Both the position numbers and the translations under genes were made by a program. Of a DNA stretch of 64,000 nt, positions 1 through 11,754 are shown one piece after another (positions within the stretch are counted from its first letter, which is position 1; the number at the start of each line of letters is the position of its first letter). The notes below the pieces were generated by a model. The model did not search any database. It was not told the origin of the DNA and saw only the letters and a list, made by a program, of their open reading frames with translations. The DNA is from Rostratula benghalensis (Eukaryota; Chordata; Aves; Charadriiformes; Rostratulidae): contig VXAI01000087.1 in the NCBI GenBank assembly GCA_013399305.1, forward strand, positions 1,477,675 to 1,541,674. Reading direction: 5' to 3'.

Positions 1-9
1 GGTGGGAGG

Positions 10-58
10 TCACAGGATCGTCATGGTTGGAAAGGACCTCTGAGATCATCGAGTCCAT
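10..58 (-). mobile_element. CR1 LINE, 3' tail fragment cut by window edge
   Basis: The bases read as the reverse complement of an avian CR1 3' end: a cacaggatcgtcatggttgg motif, then aaaggacctctgagatcatc and gagtcca. CR1 is a non-LTR retrotransposon that inserts 5'-truncated copies by target-primed reverse transcription. Only about 50 bp of the tail is visible, and similarity stops after position 58. The wording (ggttggaaaggacctctgagatca) matches the copy at 38006 better than the other young copies, so these two probably belong to the same subfamily. It has no coding capacity. Confidence 0.75.
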
Positions 59-60
59 GC

Positions 61-3000
61 CTGGCCATGCAGCCTCCCACTGTTGCCAAGGAGAGGGCAG
101 AGGAGAAGCTTGTGGAAGACAGCGGTGATGCCAGCTCCTTTCTCCTCTTCCAGCATTTCCTCCTGAAGTACTCTGTGGAAACATGCAATGCCTTTGAGAC
201 TCCTTCCCAGCCTAATCCAGATTTTCTCTTCTCCTGGGCAAGAATGCAAGCAATGTTTTCAAATCATCCTTTGATGGCCTTGAATGACCTTGAGCGTGAT
301 TGCTGAGTGGTCTTGGCTCCATTACAGCAGAGCAATAATTCTCTGTGCTCTCCCCATTGACTGTGGGTTTCTTCTATGTACATCTCAAAATGGTCACTTA
401 AATCCAGCACACAGACCATAACAGAAAGGCCAGAAGGTAAAGGAGATATGAAAAAAGCTTAACTGCTTCCCATGGGGCATTAAGTACTGAAGCCTAAAGG
501 TGTGAACCTTAGCTCCTAAACAGAGAGGTGCCTCCTAAACAGAGAAGTGCCCAAAGTCTGTAGGCTTTCATCTCAAGGCTGGCCTTCGTGATCTGAGGCT
601 GTCCTTGCAGCGCAGGCACAGACAAGCCTCAGTTTTGATGGTGGCAAGCAGGCTGGAGCCTAAAGGTGGGCTTCCAAAGCAGCTCCAAACAGCCCTCATG
701 GGCACTGCTGCCATCCCATCATTACCTCTGGCTGTGTTTTCCCATCTCTCCCCCACCACTCGCCCCTTGGGCAGACACTGGTGTTTGTTTGACCCTGTAG
801 TAAGCTGATTTGGGAGCTAAAGTGACTGGACATTTCTTTCCAGGGTTAGTTTTCTGACAGCTTAAGTTCCTGAACCAGCCGACCTGGAGATCAGGGGAGA
901 CCAGGGCTGGTGCAAAGGGGGAGTGGGAGCAGGAGGCTGGAGACAGGGCAAAGCCCCATGGATCTGTCTGGACCTCCAGCTTCAAGAGTCCAGTGATGAG
1001 GCACCTCTGTCCCATCCTGGAACCCTGCAAGAAGATACTCTGCATGCTGAATGTTCCTCAGCATGAAGGCTCACCAGCATCTGCTGTGGGACAGAGCCAG
1101 CAGTGTTTTAGCAAGGGGCAGTGCAGTAAGTCCAGGGAAGGGCAGTGGGGAAGGAGGAGCAGGAGGACCGGGGTGGGGTTGGGCAGTGGGCTCAGCCTGC
1201 AAAGAAGTGATGAGTCCAGTGGCTCATTGCAGGCTGAGAAGTTGGGAAGCTCTCAAGCCCTGTGAGCCTCTTTGGTGTGATGCAGAGGCAGTGGTTGAGT
1301 TGGGAGCACTGCAAGGTCTGGGTGCAAGCAGCCCGAGGAGGGACACCTATGTGTTTTGCTGGGTAAGGCCCATTTCCCTTCATGCTTCCACTGTGCCCAA
1401 TGTCATCCGTGTCTCTGCTTCCATCAGCTTTCCCAGGACCTCTTCAGCTGCTGCTCCAGCTGTGTCAAACAGCAGAACAAACCCCACATCAGAGCCCTTC
1501 CTCATCAATGATCTCCATGCAGGGATACAACCTGCCAAACACAGAGCTCTGAAGCTGCCTGCCGTGTGTCAGTCTGTTTATCTAGCATGGCTCATGCAGT
1601 TTTATTTGCTTAAGTGTCATTACCTGCGTCCTGGGAGAGGTGGGAGGGATGCCTTCTGTGAGCAATACTGAGTTTTCCTGAAACCACCGAGCGGAAAGAA
1701 TGTCATCTCACGTCAAGGAACTGCTATTTCACCTACACGCACGTTGTATTGTATTCTTCAAACTACATTTTACATGCCTGGGGTGCATACGTGTGATCTA
1801 CTGAAATCACTCGCCGTCTTCCATAATTTATGCTGCCCTTCAGTCTCAGCAGCGTGCATAAACCTCAGCGACGCGTTGTCACTCCTCTCTAAATCACTGT
1901 GAAAAATCATCCGAGGAAAAGCCCCAGACCTGGGGCATTCCGCTTTTCACCTGCTCCTCTTTCCCAGACCAGGCTCTGAGGTGGCAGGATGACACAGCAG
2001 AAGAAAAATCGCAGCCAGCAAGGTGTGAAATAACATCCCTGATGGTAGGAAATTAGAATGGATAATGTGTTAGTAGGAACCTTGGCATGGCTGCTCAACC
2101 TAGTAGTGTCATCCTGGGAGTGGCGGAGTCAAGGAAAACCCAGCTTTCCTGAAGGCAAATGTTCCCCTTTTTCTTCAGGCAGCCTCTTCCTAAGACCTCA
2201 TGGTGAGCAAATAGATGTAATAGAAATGGGAACACGTGAGGGTTAACCTTTTAAGTCACCAGGGGTTTAGCATTTACCATTGTCAGGCAGGACTGTACTG
2301 AGATTTTTGGTTCCTATCACTCAATCCATTCATAAATCACTGTACTAATGCACAATTTATCATTTGACCCATCACTGTGCTATGAGGAGCTTTGTCAGAA
2401 GCAATTTGAAAACCTGCTGACCCTTCCCACTTCCCTAATTTGCTGGGACTTTTTGCAGGCTTGAGGGGAGAGAGCTGCAGCCCAGCTGGCCTGATCCTGC
2501 ACCCCCAAATTAACTTTGTCCATGGTTCCACACAGTGGACATCCTCAGCCCTAGGGCTGGAATTACCTGCCTTGCTTTCTGACTCATCTTTTGGAACAGG
2601 GAAATTCTTTAGTCTCAGGAAACACCCTTGTTTTTCAAAGTGGTGTTGCAGGCTCTTGCCAGTCACTCTGTTCTGAAGTTTAGCTGCTTCTGAACATTCC
2701 TAGATTCTTTTAACTTCATCAACTTGGTCTTCTCAACTTGCTTCAGTACTTTTTCTTCAGAAATGTTTATCTTATACTATCACACTCATCATTTCCATAA
2801 ATTTCCAAACCCCCCACTACAGTGAAGACAAATGCAAATAATAAATGCAGCTTCTTGAAAATGTCTTAATCCTTGTTAATTGCATCCTTAATTCCTTAGT
2901 GACCTGGAGGGCCTACAGAGACACACATGCAGCTTTATTTATGTTTAGTCTATATTTGAATAATTATGTATTGTTTATCTTAATATCTTTGGCTATTTGC

Positions 3001-3349
3001 TCCCTCTCCTCCCTCAGAATTACTATCTATTTACGGTTTACTTTTGACTTGTGCTGAGCTGGTTTGGGCAGAATTTCTAACATGTCTGTGTGAAAGCTCC
3101 CCTGGTGTTGTCCTGGAGGCAACATCTCTGAAGTTCATAGCACCATGCACTTCTTTCAGTAGAGCAGCTCCTGCCTTGAAAGAGCCTTTAAGGCTCTGGA
3201 ATTTCTTATAAAGGTTTTGCTTGCCTCAGTTCAGTGTGATAATGCAGTACAATGTGATAATTCAGTGAAGCATGTGATTTAAAAAATATTATTATCATTA
3301 ACAATTATATTAGCCAGCAGAACAATTTTAATGTATGGTTGTCAGATAG
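61..3349. other. Non-genic stretch, mostly unique sequence
   Basis: I see no gene here. Open frames are short and lie on both strands with no recognisable protein; the longest is about 206 codons, at 1051-1671 on the + strand, and resembles no family I know. The stretch holds a 19 bp tandem duplication at 513-550 and an AT-rich part at 2700-3060. A Py-tract/CAG at 2178 faces a GTGAGC at 2203. That would make a 24 bp microexon, which is too weak to call. Confidence 0.6.
513..550. repeat. 19 bp tandem duplication
   Basis: Two adjacent 19 bp units, 513-531 and 532-550, both start ctcctaaacagaga and end gtgc. They differ at one base (gg versus ag). This is probably a slippage or small segmental duplication. 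No function is implied. Confidence 0.9.
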
Positions 3350-3570
3350 TATCATAGAATGGTTAGAGTTGGAAGGGGCCTTAAAGATCATTGAGTTCCA
3401 ACCCCCTGACCTGGGCAGGGACACCTCCCACCAGACCAGATTGTTCAAAGCCACATCCAGCCTGGCCTTGAGCACCTCCAGGGATGGGGCAGCCACAGCT
3501 CCTCTGGGCAACCTGGGCCAGGAGCTCACCACCCTCACAGGAAGGAACTTCTTTCTGGTATCTAATCTGG
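3350..3570 (-). mobile_element. CR1 LINE 3' fragment, 5'-truncated
   Basis: This is the reverse complement of a CR1 3' end. It begins atcatagaatggttagagtt at the element's 3' terminus. It continues through the conserved blocks for gacctgggcagggacacctc, gcctggccttgagcacctcc, gggatggggcagccacagct and ctctgggcaacctgg, and ends near tctggtatctaatctgg. About 220 bp remain of a multi-kilobase element. The open frames on both strands here are CR1 tail sequence read by chance. The copy looks moderately young, with few indels relative to the copies at 12979 and 40200. Confidence 0.95.
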
Positions 3571-6500
3571 TTCCTGTGAGCTGCTCCTAAACTGCCCCAT
3601 TTTAACCATTACAGGTGGTTTCTTCTATGCTTCATGTCAAGCTCATCCACCAAAAATGTGTTTTTGTAAGAAGAGGAGAGGGGATTTGTGGAAGGGAGAT
3701 GGACTGGGAGGTGAGGAAGGAGGCACAAGTGGGGCTGAATGAGGAGCTGGTGGGAAACACTGAGACTGCCTGACCCAAGGACCACAGCTGAAATAAATTA
3801 CCCGGACCCAGCAGCTTCTCTCAGCTGCCCGTGTGGATGACTTATAGGATGCCCTCTTGGAGCTTGTCATTTGTACAAACAAGGCTCAGGAAAAGATCAC
3901 AAACTTAATTTTTATGTCTGATGTGAACTAGCATTGAACCAAACCTATAAAGATGCACGGCCAGTTCACTGCCTTACCCAGCCTCTGCTTCCGAGCAATT
4001 TTCATCTTTACTCCTCACTGGGAATATCCTGAGAGAAAAAAACCCCACGTTTTGACTAGGTTATCTTTGCCTTCTTTTTATGGCTTTGGTACAAAACGGA
4101 TTAATTAAAAAGGAGAGAAAAATAATCTCTTCTTTTCTCTCGTCATGAGAACTACATGTGCTGTGTAAAGTAGAGAGAGAAAAGAAGTGAGTGTTGTAAG
4201 TAGTGGATTATGTATATTATGTACTTCATGTGAAAATTTGGCCAGCTCATTTCAAAGCAAACTATGCCTATGGTACTTTAAAGGGAAGTAGGAGGAAATA
4301 ATAATAATAATAATATCTGAATTGGCTTAGGGCTAAATTCTGTAAATGAATATGGGTGTGACTGGGCAAAATGTTGTCTTGATGTTAATCCAAACAAAAA
4401 ATGAGCCTACCAAACCCAGATTCAGCTGCAAAAAGTGTTATGTTGCATTATTGTATAGTCATGCAAGGATATTTGTGTTGTGTTTTTTATTTTCTTAACT
4501 AAGTATGTAAATTATCCCACTCCTTATTAGCCTTTGTAGGAGCATATTCATATGAAAAATGATAACAACTTAATTTCGGTATTTTGGTCTTGAAGATCCG
4601 AAATGGCTGATGTAAATGTTAGCAGAGAAAAGGAAAAATGATAAATTAGGGAGCTGGGTGTTTGTGGGTTTTGTTCTAAAGTAGATGAGAAAGTGGGTAA
4701 GGAAGGGAGAGACCAGTAATCTTACCTTTATCTATGGAGTTAGCGTTATCTTTAGGGCAGATGGGATTATGTTATTGATTAAGGCCAATAGCCAGGATTA
4801 TAAATAGTAGTAAATAAGAAAGTTATTAAAGGGAGATTATCAAAGGAAACTTTGATAAGTGGGGCACTATAGACAAATCAAGAAAAGACTAAAGGATAAA
4901 CGGAGTCCAGTCTTACGTAGTGGAAGAGAGTGGGAAAAAGGGTGTTACTGAGAAGCAATTTTTTTCAGCATCCAGAAACGTATGGGTTAAATATTCTTTC
5001 TCAGCTGACAAGGGTTCAGCTAAACAGATCAAAAAGAGAAGGAAAACCAAAACACAAGCTCAGAAGTTGCCTTTGCCTTGTACCAGGAGTCAGAAAATGT
5101 CAAAAGATGTGTCATATCTTAAAAGGCTAAATGAAACGTTATAGTTCCTCAGTACATGAAGAAAGCAAAGCTTTATTGAAATAGTTTCTTTGTCGTATCC
5201 TATAAAAATATTATGAGGACAGTGTGTATAAAAGAGTGAAAAACAGAGGTTAGTGGAAATTCGTGTAAAGGCAAGTTTCTCTGTTTCATAGCATAAGGAG
5301 AGAAAGCCATCATTCCCAATACTAGTGTTTCTAATTATTTGGGATTTTTCTTTTTTTTTTGTTATGGTTTCTAGACTTTTCTGCTAAAAATGTGAGGCAC
5401 TTCCTGAAAACAGCTGCCAGACTGGCTGGATAACCCATACGTCTTCCCTCACTCTGATTAGTAAACGAGAATAATCATATTCTCCAGAAATAACATTCTT
5501 CGAAGTCAAGGACTGAGGTTTTCTCCAAAGGATTCTTTATGTAGTATCCACCAGCAGTGACATACCAGCAGCCACTCCTTCGGTGGCATCGTGTGAAGGG
5601 CCCTCCCCTGCCACGGGATGCAGTTGTGGCTGTAGAGTTTCCTGGCTGCTCATCCTCACTGGGGCTGCCGTTGCCAATTCTGGACTGGTTTTCTGTCATG
5701 CCAGACCTTGAAAAAGGTTGGAGAAAATGAGTTTGTGCTGGCAGGCGGTGGTCCTCGAAGAACCCTCCTGCCAGCTACAAAAAGCTGAGGGTTCCAGCAG
5801 TTCGTCATTCTTTCCCACTGCCTGAGCTGATTCCTTCCAGGTGCCAGGTCTGGATGAAAGTGGTTGAGGGAGTTGGCCTGTACATCCTTTCTGTAAATCC
5901 TGGAGATTTTCCTACTCCACTCCTTGTCCATCTGGAAGTACGCGAGGAGGGCTGAGGGAGCTGAATGAAACTGTTTTCAGTGCTTTTTAGGGGTTGAACA
6001 CTGAAATATTTTCCATGGAAGCACAAGTTACAGTTACAGGCTAGGACATCAGCATAAGAGGTTACCCCCAGTTGATCTGAAGCTTAGGGAAACTTTGCCT
6101 TTGTAGTAAACCTAAGCAAAGTAAAAGGGAAATGATTTATCCGAAATATCTCAGTTGAGTCTATACCGTATTTCAAGAGGGTTCTGGATGATACTGTTGA
6201 GGTTTACTGGAGAACCATGGCATCCACCCTGAAAGTGGTGGTGAGAGAAAAAAGCACTTGAAGTAAAGGTCCATTTCTGAGCTCAGGTGGGTTTCTGAGC
6301 CTGTTCAGGGCTGCGCTAACCCTGATGAGGAGAAGGGCCTTCATCTTTGTGCATGGTGCAGCCTCTGCAGTGACGTTGCATGATCAGAGCTGGGTGGACA
6401 AGAAGACTTTTGGTGTTTCTCAGAAAGTGCCCAAGATTGCTACTGGAAGGACATGCAGAATTCATAAGCTGCAACAAGCCTAAATTGAGGTGGAATGCAA

Positions 6501-7489
6501 GCACAGTAAGGATTTTGGGGAGCTAGGACACGGGCATCCTCAGGATTCCCTGCTCAGATATAGAATAAACCCTTTTTGTGACCAATGATCAGGTCAAAAA
6601 TGTCTGAGTTCAGTTAAACAGGGAGAAATTCTGCCTTCAAATTCTTCATGGCTTTTTTTTTTTTTAATCAGTCATAAGTCACTTATAAAATAGAAATTAT
6701 TTGTACTGGCCACGCAACAGAGAAATTACTTTGCAGCCCACTGGAGACCCCATCCCATCGACTTCACCAGGTGTTATGTGACTGTAAGTGAGACTGTTGC
6801 TGGCCCCAGATACCCTGATGGACACTGTCCATTGCCTGCTACTCTTTATTAGTTTTTTTTGCAGTGAGACTAGAAGGAGGGATGAGCATCTATAAATCCG
6901 TATCCAAAATATTGTGTTTCTCCCTCTTTGTCTCACTTAAGCGCCATGAGCTCTCCTTCTCTTCTTCTTCCCAGCCAAGGAAATGCTGCTACAGTGTGTA
7001 ACTGAAACCAGGTATTGCTGCTATTTTTATGCTACAGATATGTACTCTGGGAATAATTGCTACATGTCCTTCTCCCAGCTGAAAACCAAGTAAAAGCAAA
7101 CCTTAACCATTATACTGGTAAATAACTAGCTATGATTTCTGTTAACAAAGCTTTCTTTTTTTTTCACACACAGTGGAAAAGCAGCAGACTGGGAGTGTTG
7201 TTAGCAATATATTGTCTTCTCACTATTGTTAGAGTGGCATATCATCACCTCATTTTATTTCTTCCATCTGTTTCGTGCCGGGTTTGCTATAATGCTACTT
7301 TGAGAAAACTGTGATGGTTTGTTTGTATTGATATCAGAAATAAATATAAAATGTTTTTGAAGGCACCATAAGGATGGAGAGTTTGATGGGATTACGGTAA
7401 AAGCAAGCAAGCTGTGAACAGAGACACAGGCTGCTGCAGGATACAGAATCTGTGGAAGAAATGAGTTAGAGGTTATTAAGGGAAAAGGA
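3571..7489. other. Non-genic stretch, AT-rich, no gene seen
   Basis: The sequence is AT-rich, especially 3900-5400, and has short scattered open frames. It includes an AAT microsatellite at 4297-4316 and a T-run near 5349. Between 5475 and 6026 the minus strand has three overlapping short frames in different phases (73, 91 and 74 codons) rich in S, P and R. They could be remnants of a retrocopy, but I recognise no protein and see no poly-A or target duplication. No RNA gene was seen. Confidence 0.55.
4297..4316. repeat. (AAT)n microsatellite
   Basis: About six AAT units in a row sit inside AT-rich unique sequence. A second AAT array lies at 8963-8983. It is an ordinary simple repeat. Confidence 0.95.
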
Positions 7490-7740
7490 GAAGAAAGATG
7501 TTCTTGTGACTAAGGCACTGGACTGATACTAAAGAGGTCTGGCTTTTGTTCCTGGATGCATTATTGGATTCCTTTGCGACCTGTGACAAGTCACTTAATC
7601 TCTCATTGCCTCAGTTCTTTTCCAGTAAAATGGAAGTAAATAAAATTTCTTTACCTTACTGATCTACTTCAGAGATAAATCCATTCACTAGTTATGAAGT
7701 GCTCAGCTGTTAAAGTGATGAGCACTGGGGAGAATGAGTA
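7490..7740 (+). mobile_element. MIR-type CORE-SINE, ancient copy
   Basis: The order of motifs follows the MIR consensus: ggactgatac...gaggtctggctttt (tRNA-derived/CORE part), then cgacctgtgacaagtcactt, aatctctcattgcctcag, ttcttttccagtaaaatgg, and later gaagtgctcagctgttaaag and gatgagcactgg. These correspond to the MIR blocks for 'gtgtgaccttgggcaagtca', 'cttaacctctctgtgcctca', 'gtaaaatggggataata' and the 3' 'aagcgct...gtgcctgg' portion. MIRs stopped moving long before modern birds, so this copy must be very old. It is unusually well preserved across the middle. It is non-autonomous and non-coding. Confidence 0.75.
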
Positions 7741-7918
7741 AATCAATGAATTCTAACTTGCTGCTTGTGATGAGTTTAGCAAGTCATTTCTCTGGCCAGT
7801 GAACCTGGTATGAAGACAAGCACTGGCTTTCTCAGTCAGAGAGTCGTCAATGGCCAGTATTTTGTGTGAAGTTGTAACAGTCTGAGATACTTTTAATGAT
7901 AGAATGTCAGTAAAAGGG

Positions 7919-7936
7919 AAAAAAAAAAAAAAAAAA
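7919..7936. repeat. Poly-A run, 18 bp
   Basis: An uninterrupted A run follows taaaaggg and precedes gattaaacccc. No retrocopy body, AATAAA placement or target duplication could be matched to it, so I treat it as a simple homopolymer. Confidence 0.9.
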
Positions 7937-8962
7937 GATTAAACCCCCTTTTTACTTACATCAAGGAAGAAAAGGCCCAAGAGAGGGAATGATAGATGTC
8001 CTAACTGCATAAAATGAAAGCTTGAGTAGAGGAAATGTACAACTTTTCTGCCACTGGGAGACTTTTAAAGATTAAAACATACATGAGCTTGACTTTTCAC
8101 TGCCAGGTACGTTGCACAGTCAATTACATCCACGAACAGTGAGAATAAAGTGCTTCACGTACAGCTGGTTGCATTTTATATTCCCCTTGCACTCGCATAA
8201 ATGACCACACAAGGCACTAGGCATGGAGAATCCATTTCCCATAGATTTCCAGCATATCACAACCTGAGGACGTTGCTTTATTCTTCAGTACCATGTTTGT
8301 CACTAAAGCTACAAAGATATGATGTAAATGCTATCAGTGAATCACACCCAGAAAGCTTCCTAATCCTAGATAACTACTACGTGATGCTGTATGTGTTTGG
8401 AACTGATAAGGAAATCTTCCGAATTTCCTATTATCTTTGATTAGATATGGGTTTGGGGTTTGATTTAGTGTTAGGCACCTACTGTGAGGAACAAAGGAGG
8501 TGTCACAGATAACGGAGAGATAATTGTTTTAAAAAGTCAAATCCCTAAGAGAATAAAAGGCAGGTTGTTGAATTTCTTCTCATTTTATTGATTATCCTTT
8601 CACTATGATTATCCATCTGCGGAAACATATGCTTTCAAAGGAGTTAATCTTATCTGTGAGATGACTAACATGCATCAAAATTTTCCGTTGCTCCACACTA
8701 GTGACATGTCTTTAAACCAGACCCTTCTCCCCGATGTGTCAAATACCAGTGATACTGACTGGTTTCCCTTTAGGATGCAGACAAGCCATTTTCTTTAAAT
8801 CCCTGTGCTCTTCCTTCATGACTCACATGTGGCTGAAAATTATTTGCAGGCAGATGCTGACAATTTCCTGGAGAAACTTCATGGTTCATTACCTCCCTTT
8901 ATGATAGCAGCAAAATAAATTGCTGTAAAGTCAGCTAATGTGATAGAAAATGTTCAAATTTC

Positions 8963-8983
8963 CAATAATAATAATAATAATAA
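8963..8983. repeat. (AAT)n microsatellite
   Basis: Six to seven AAT units occur between tcc and aaatctcaatcc. It is a simple repeat similar to the one at 4297. Confidence 0.95.
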
Positions 8984-9934
8984 AATCTCAATCCTGCTCT
9001 CTAAACTCTTCCAAAATACTTTCCCAATCACCTCCCCTTCTGTATTCCCTCGCAGACACGGGGTCTTACTTTGTGCAAAGTCAGGCAAAGGTTGTCTCTG
9101 CCATGGGAATGCTGCTGGTTTGCAATGCCACTGAAAGAGAGCCTTCAGGAAAAAAAACACAATGTCCATAACTGAGTGTTGCTGCTGGATGGGCGGAGGA
9201 GAAACCAGGACTGGGGCTTGTTGCTTCTGCTGGGTCCCTAACATGAGTTAGAATTACAGCTTAAAATGGAATATTGGTTAAATACACGCTCACCTCTTTC
9301 CCTAGAGAGGGATGGACATATATATAAGGGTATAGCAACAGTGGATATTCTGGTGATGGTGAGACGAGTACAAGTTGTACAGTAAGCAAGAAGGAGAAGA
9401 CAATCGGGTATTACCAAATTCCGGTGTCTTTGCCATGCTTTATATTAGGACTATCTGGAAATAGCCTGTGCTGGTTTATGTTTTGCTGAATGGCCTCCTG
9501 GCCAGGTTTCCAAAGAGGCTTTAACTGAGCTGACTCGCATGTTCTGAGGGAAATAACAACAGGGGTGCTTTGGGGCTCGCTCCTGCCAGTCAGGAGGGGG
9601 ATTTTCTCCAGGGCTAAGCTTGGATTCTGGACTGTATTGGCACAGCCCTTGAGTATTATCACGGCTCATGGCTCTCAAAAGGGCAAAATGGAAGAGGGTG
9701 AGCAAAAATAGGAAGCTGCAAATAGGGGGTGTGTGTTAATAATGTGGATTTTCTTGGTCAGCACGGGAGATGCTGCATGAAAAAAAATGTAGCCAAATGT
9801 GACCTGAGCCAAGACAGGGAAATGCTTTTGAAAAATCAGTGCTAAAGAGCTTGCATGGGAGTCAGATCGGTGATATCTCTCTATTTTGAATGGTAAAGAG
9901 TGGCAGATTCTGTAAGTAACTGTGGCTGCACATA

Positions 9935-9958
9935 GGGTGGGTGGGTNTGGGTGGGTGG
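9935..9958 (+). repeat. GGGT array with an ambiguous base (N)
   Basis: The bases read agggtgggtgggtN, then tgggtgggtgg. At least five G-triplets are separated by single T or TN, which satisfies the simple G-quadruplex pattern of four or more G3 tracts with short loops. The single N at 9947 sits inside the array. It probably marks unclear or variable repeat length. Confidence 0.85.
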
Positions 9959-11594
9959 TTATGACCTCTGTAATGTACATGTTGATAAAGCACGCAGGTA
10001 GCAAATCATAATCTCATAGCAAGCAAATAATTCTAAAGAGGAGATTTGCATCCTAAAAGCGTGCCCTAAGCCAGAAGATAAGTCTTCCAAAGCCTGTATT
10101 TACCACATGTAGCACATGTTTAACTCTGGGTGATGTGATTTCACATTAGTTGAAGCCAATACCGCAGTTCGAACTCTGGGGGTACGCAGAGATGAGCAGT
10201 GTTTCAAAGTGTGTACCACTGGACAGACTATCTGTTTCAGATGGAAGAAAGAAGTAGGGTTTACAGGGATCGGGCAAAAGCAGAGCCTGTATCCTGTTTC
10301 TTATTTTTCCATTAAGCCTGATCAGTAAGTAAAGGAATAGAATTGACATGCAGACCTCCAAGTTCATCGCTGAGATGAAAGAAGGCACCCAGCATGAAGG
10401 CACAAAGGCACAAGAAAGACAGACAGAGAGGTAAAAGAGGAAGCAAAAGGCAAAACTTCAGTAGAAAAATCCAAAGCATCAGAATGGCTGATTTCAGCTT
10501 CAGAGAGTCGCCCTGAGCATACATTAAACCGGGTTCAGCTGCTCTATGTACCATCAAATATTTCATATTAATAATTAACAAGTCACTGGCTGTCAGAGCA
10601 AGATTCAAATGGATGGAAGGGGAGTTTGGGTCACCTTTCCTAGGACTGAGAGTCTTAATGAAGGGATAGCTTTACTGCACTGCTGAGGAATGATGATATA
10701 CTAGGCAGAAGGATTAAGGGATATACATCTTGAAGGCTCCCTCCATACTCACTCCCCCGTAGGAGAATATTTCATTTCCTCTTTTTATTCTTCTCCTTGA
10801 TACACTGCCAATGTGTACACATAAAGGGCTTGATCTTGCCTGCCAGTGTGTGATGTACCCCAATGTACATCTCTGGAAAATTAGCTTGCACATATGCAAA
10901 CTCAACAGCAAAGGTGCTGTGTATCAGGGACATGACTGCATTCAATGACGGTTATAAATCAGAGTGCTTGGTGTGTCTTTGCTGGATACATTCTCATTTA
11001 TCAAGGTGATTTTTAGACCTGTGTCTAATTCCCACGTGTGAGAGATGGGAATTCACTGAAATCTCTTGCAATGGCTTGTTCTGGTTTTAGATTTTCTCCC
11101 CAGCACTCCTGTTCACCTTCAAACCTACTTGAACATGAACGTAAATGATAGACCACAAGGCACTGGGTTTATTGCCTTCCCATTCATCACTGATGGGCTT
11201 GTACCATTGCATGAACAGCTCAAAACGGGAGTCAAACCCCAAGTTTTCCTTGCTACTCTGATGAAGCAGAGAACTGAAATGGTAGGGCTTCAAAGAGACA
11301 GCACAAGACCTTCACAGCCTTGGCTGCAGGACTACTAGTGACTGCAGCTTAAGAGAATAGCCCTGTAGGAAGTGCCGAACGGGATTTAAGAGAAAAATTG
11401 AGGAAACAACAGTCTTTTCAAGATCAATTGGAAATGTTTATGAAGCCGGGCTGCCATTTGTACCTCTGGCTTGGGATGAAAAATGAGCATAAAAGCTGTG
11501 TAGAATTACCTTTGTTCCAGTCCTACAGAAGGACAGACAGACACACTGACAAACTCTGAAAGCCCAGAAGAAAAAGTGGCACATTTCAAAGAGC

Positions 11595-11754
11595 TAATTA
11601 CAATTTCTTTCCCTTGGAGATTAATCCACTGACTGTAATTAAGCTCCCTCTATTTTTGAGATCTTGGCAAGATCTAAGAAAAGCGCGAACGAGCGAGAGA
11701 GTGCCCTTGCTAGCCAAGCAGATTTTTTACTAAGCTCTATCAGCCCTAATTAAT
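11595..11754. promoter_or_regulatory. Cluster of homeodomain-type motifs, candidate enhancer
   Basis: Three TAATTA cores lie at 11595-11600, 11636-11641 and 11747-11752 (the last within TAATTAAT). A GATTAATCC (OTX/bicoid-like TAATCC) lies around 11620-11627. All fall within 160 bp of sequence free of recognised repeats. TAATTA is the classic Antennapedia/paired-class core. AT-rich DNA gives such hexamers by chance, so the cluster is suggestive only. I cannot see conservation from one sequence. Confidence 0.25.

Larger units (their letters stand above)
7937..11594. other. Non-genic stretch, no gene seen
   Basis: Unique AT-rich sequence with an AAT microsatellite at 8963-8983, a G-rich GGGT array with an N at 9935-9958, and short random frames. 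No CR1, LTR or structured RNA was recognised. The open frames at 8940-9244 exist on both strands because of the AAT repeat and are not convincing. Confidence 0.55.

Noticed and set aside
2179..2202. 24 bp microexon between a good CAG acceptor and GTGAGC
   Set aside because: The interval is too short to be tested by coding potential, and the donor lacks the AG before GT.
5475..6026. Three minus-strand frames that could form a frameshifted retrocopy
   Set aside because: No protein identity, no poly-A tail at the expected end and no target duplication.
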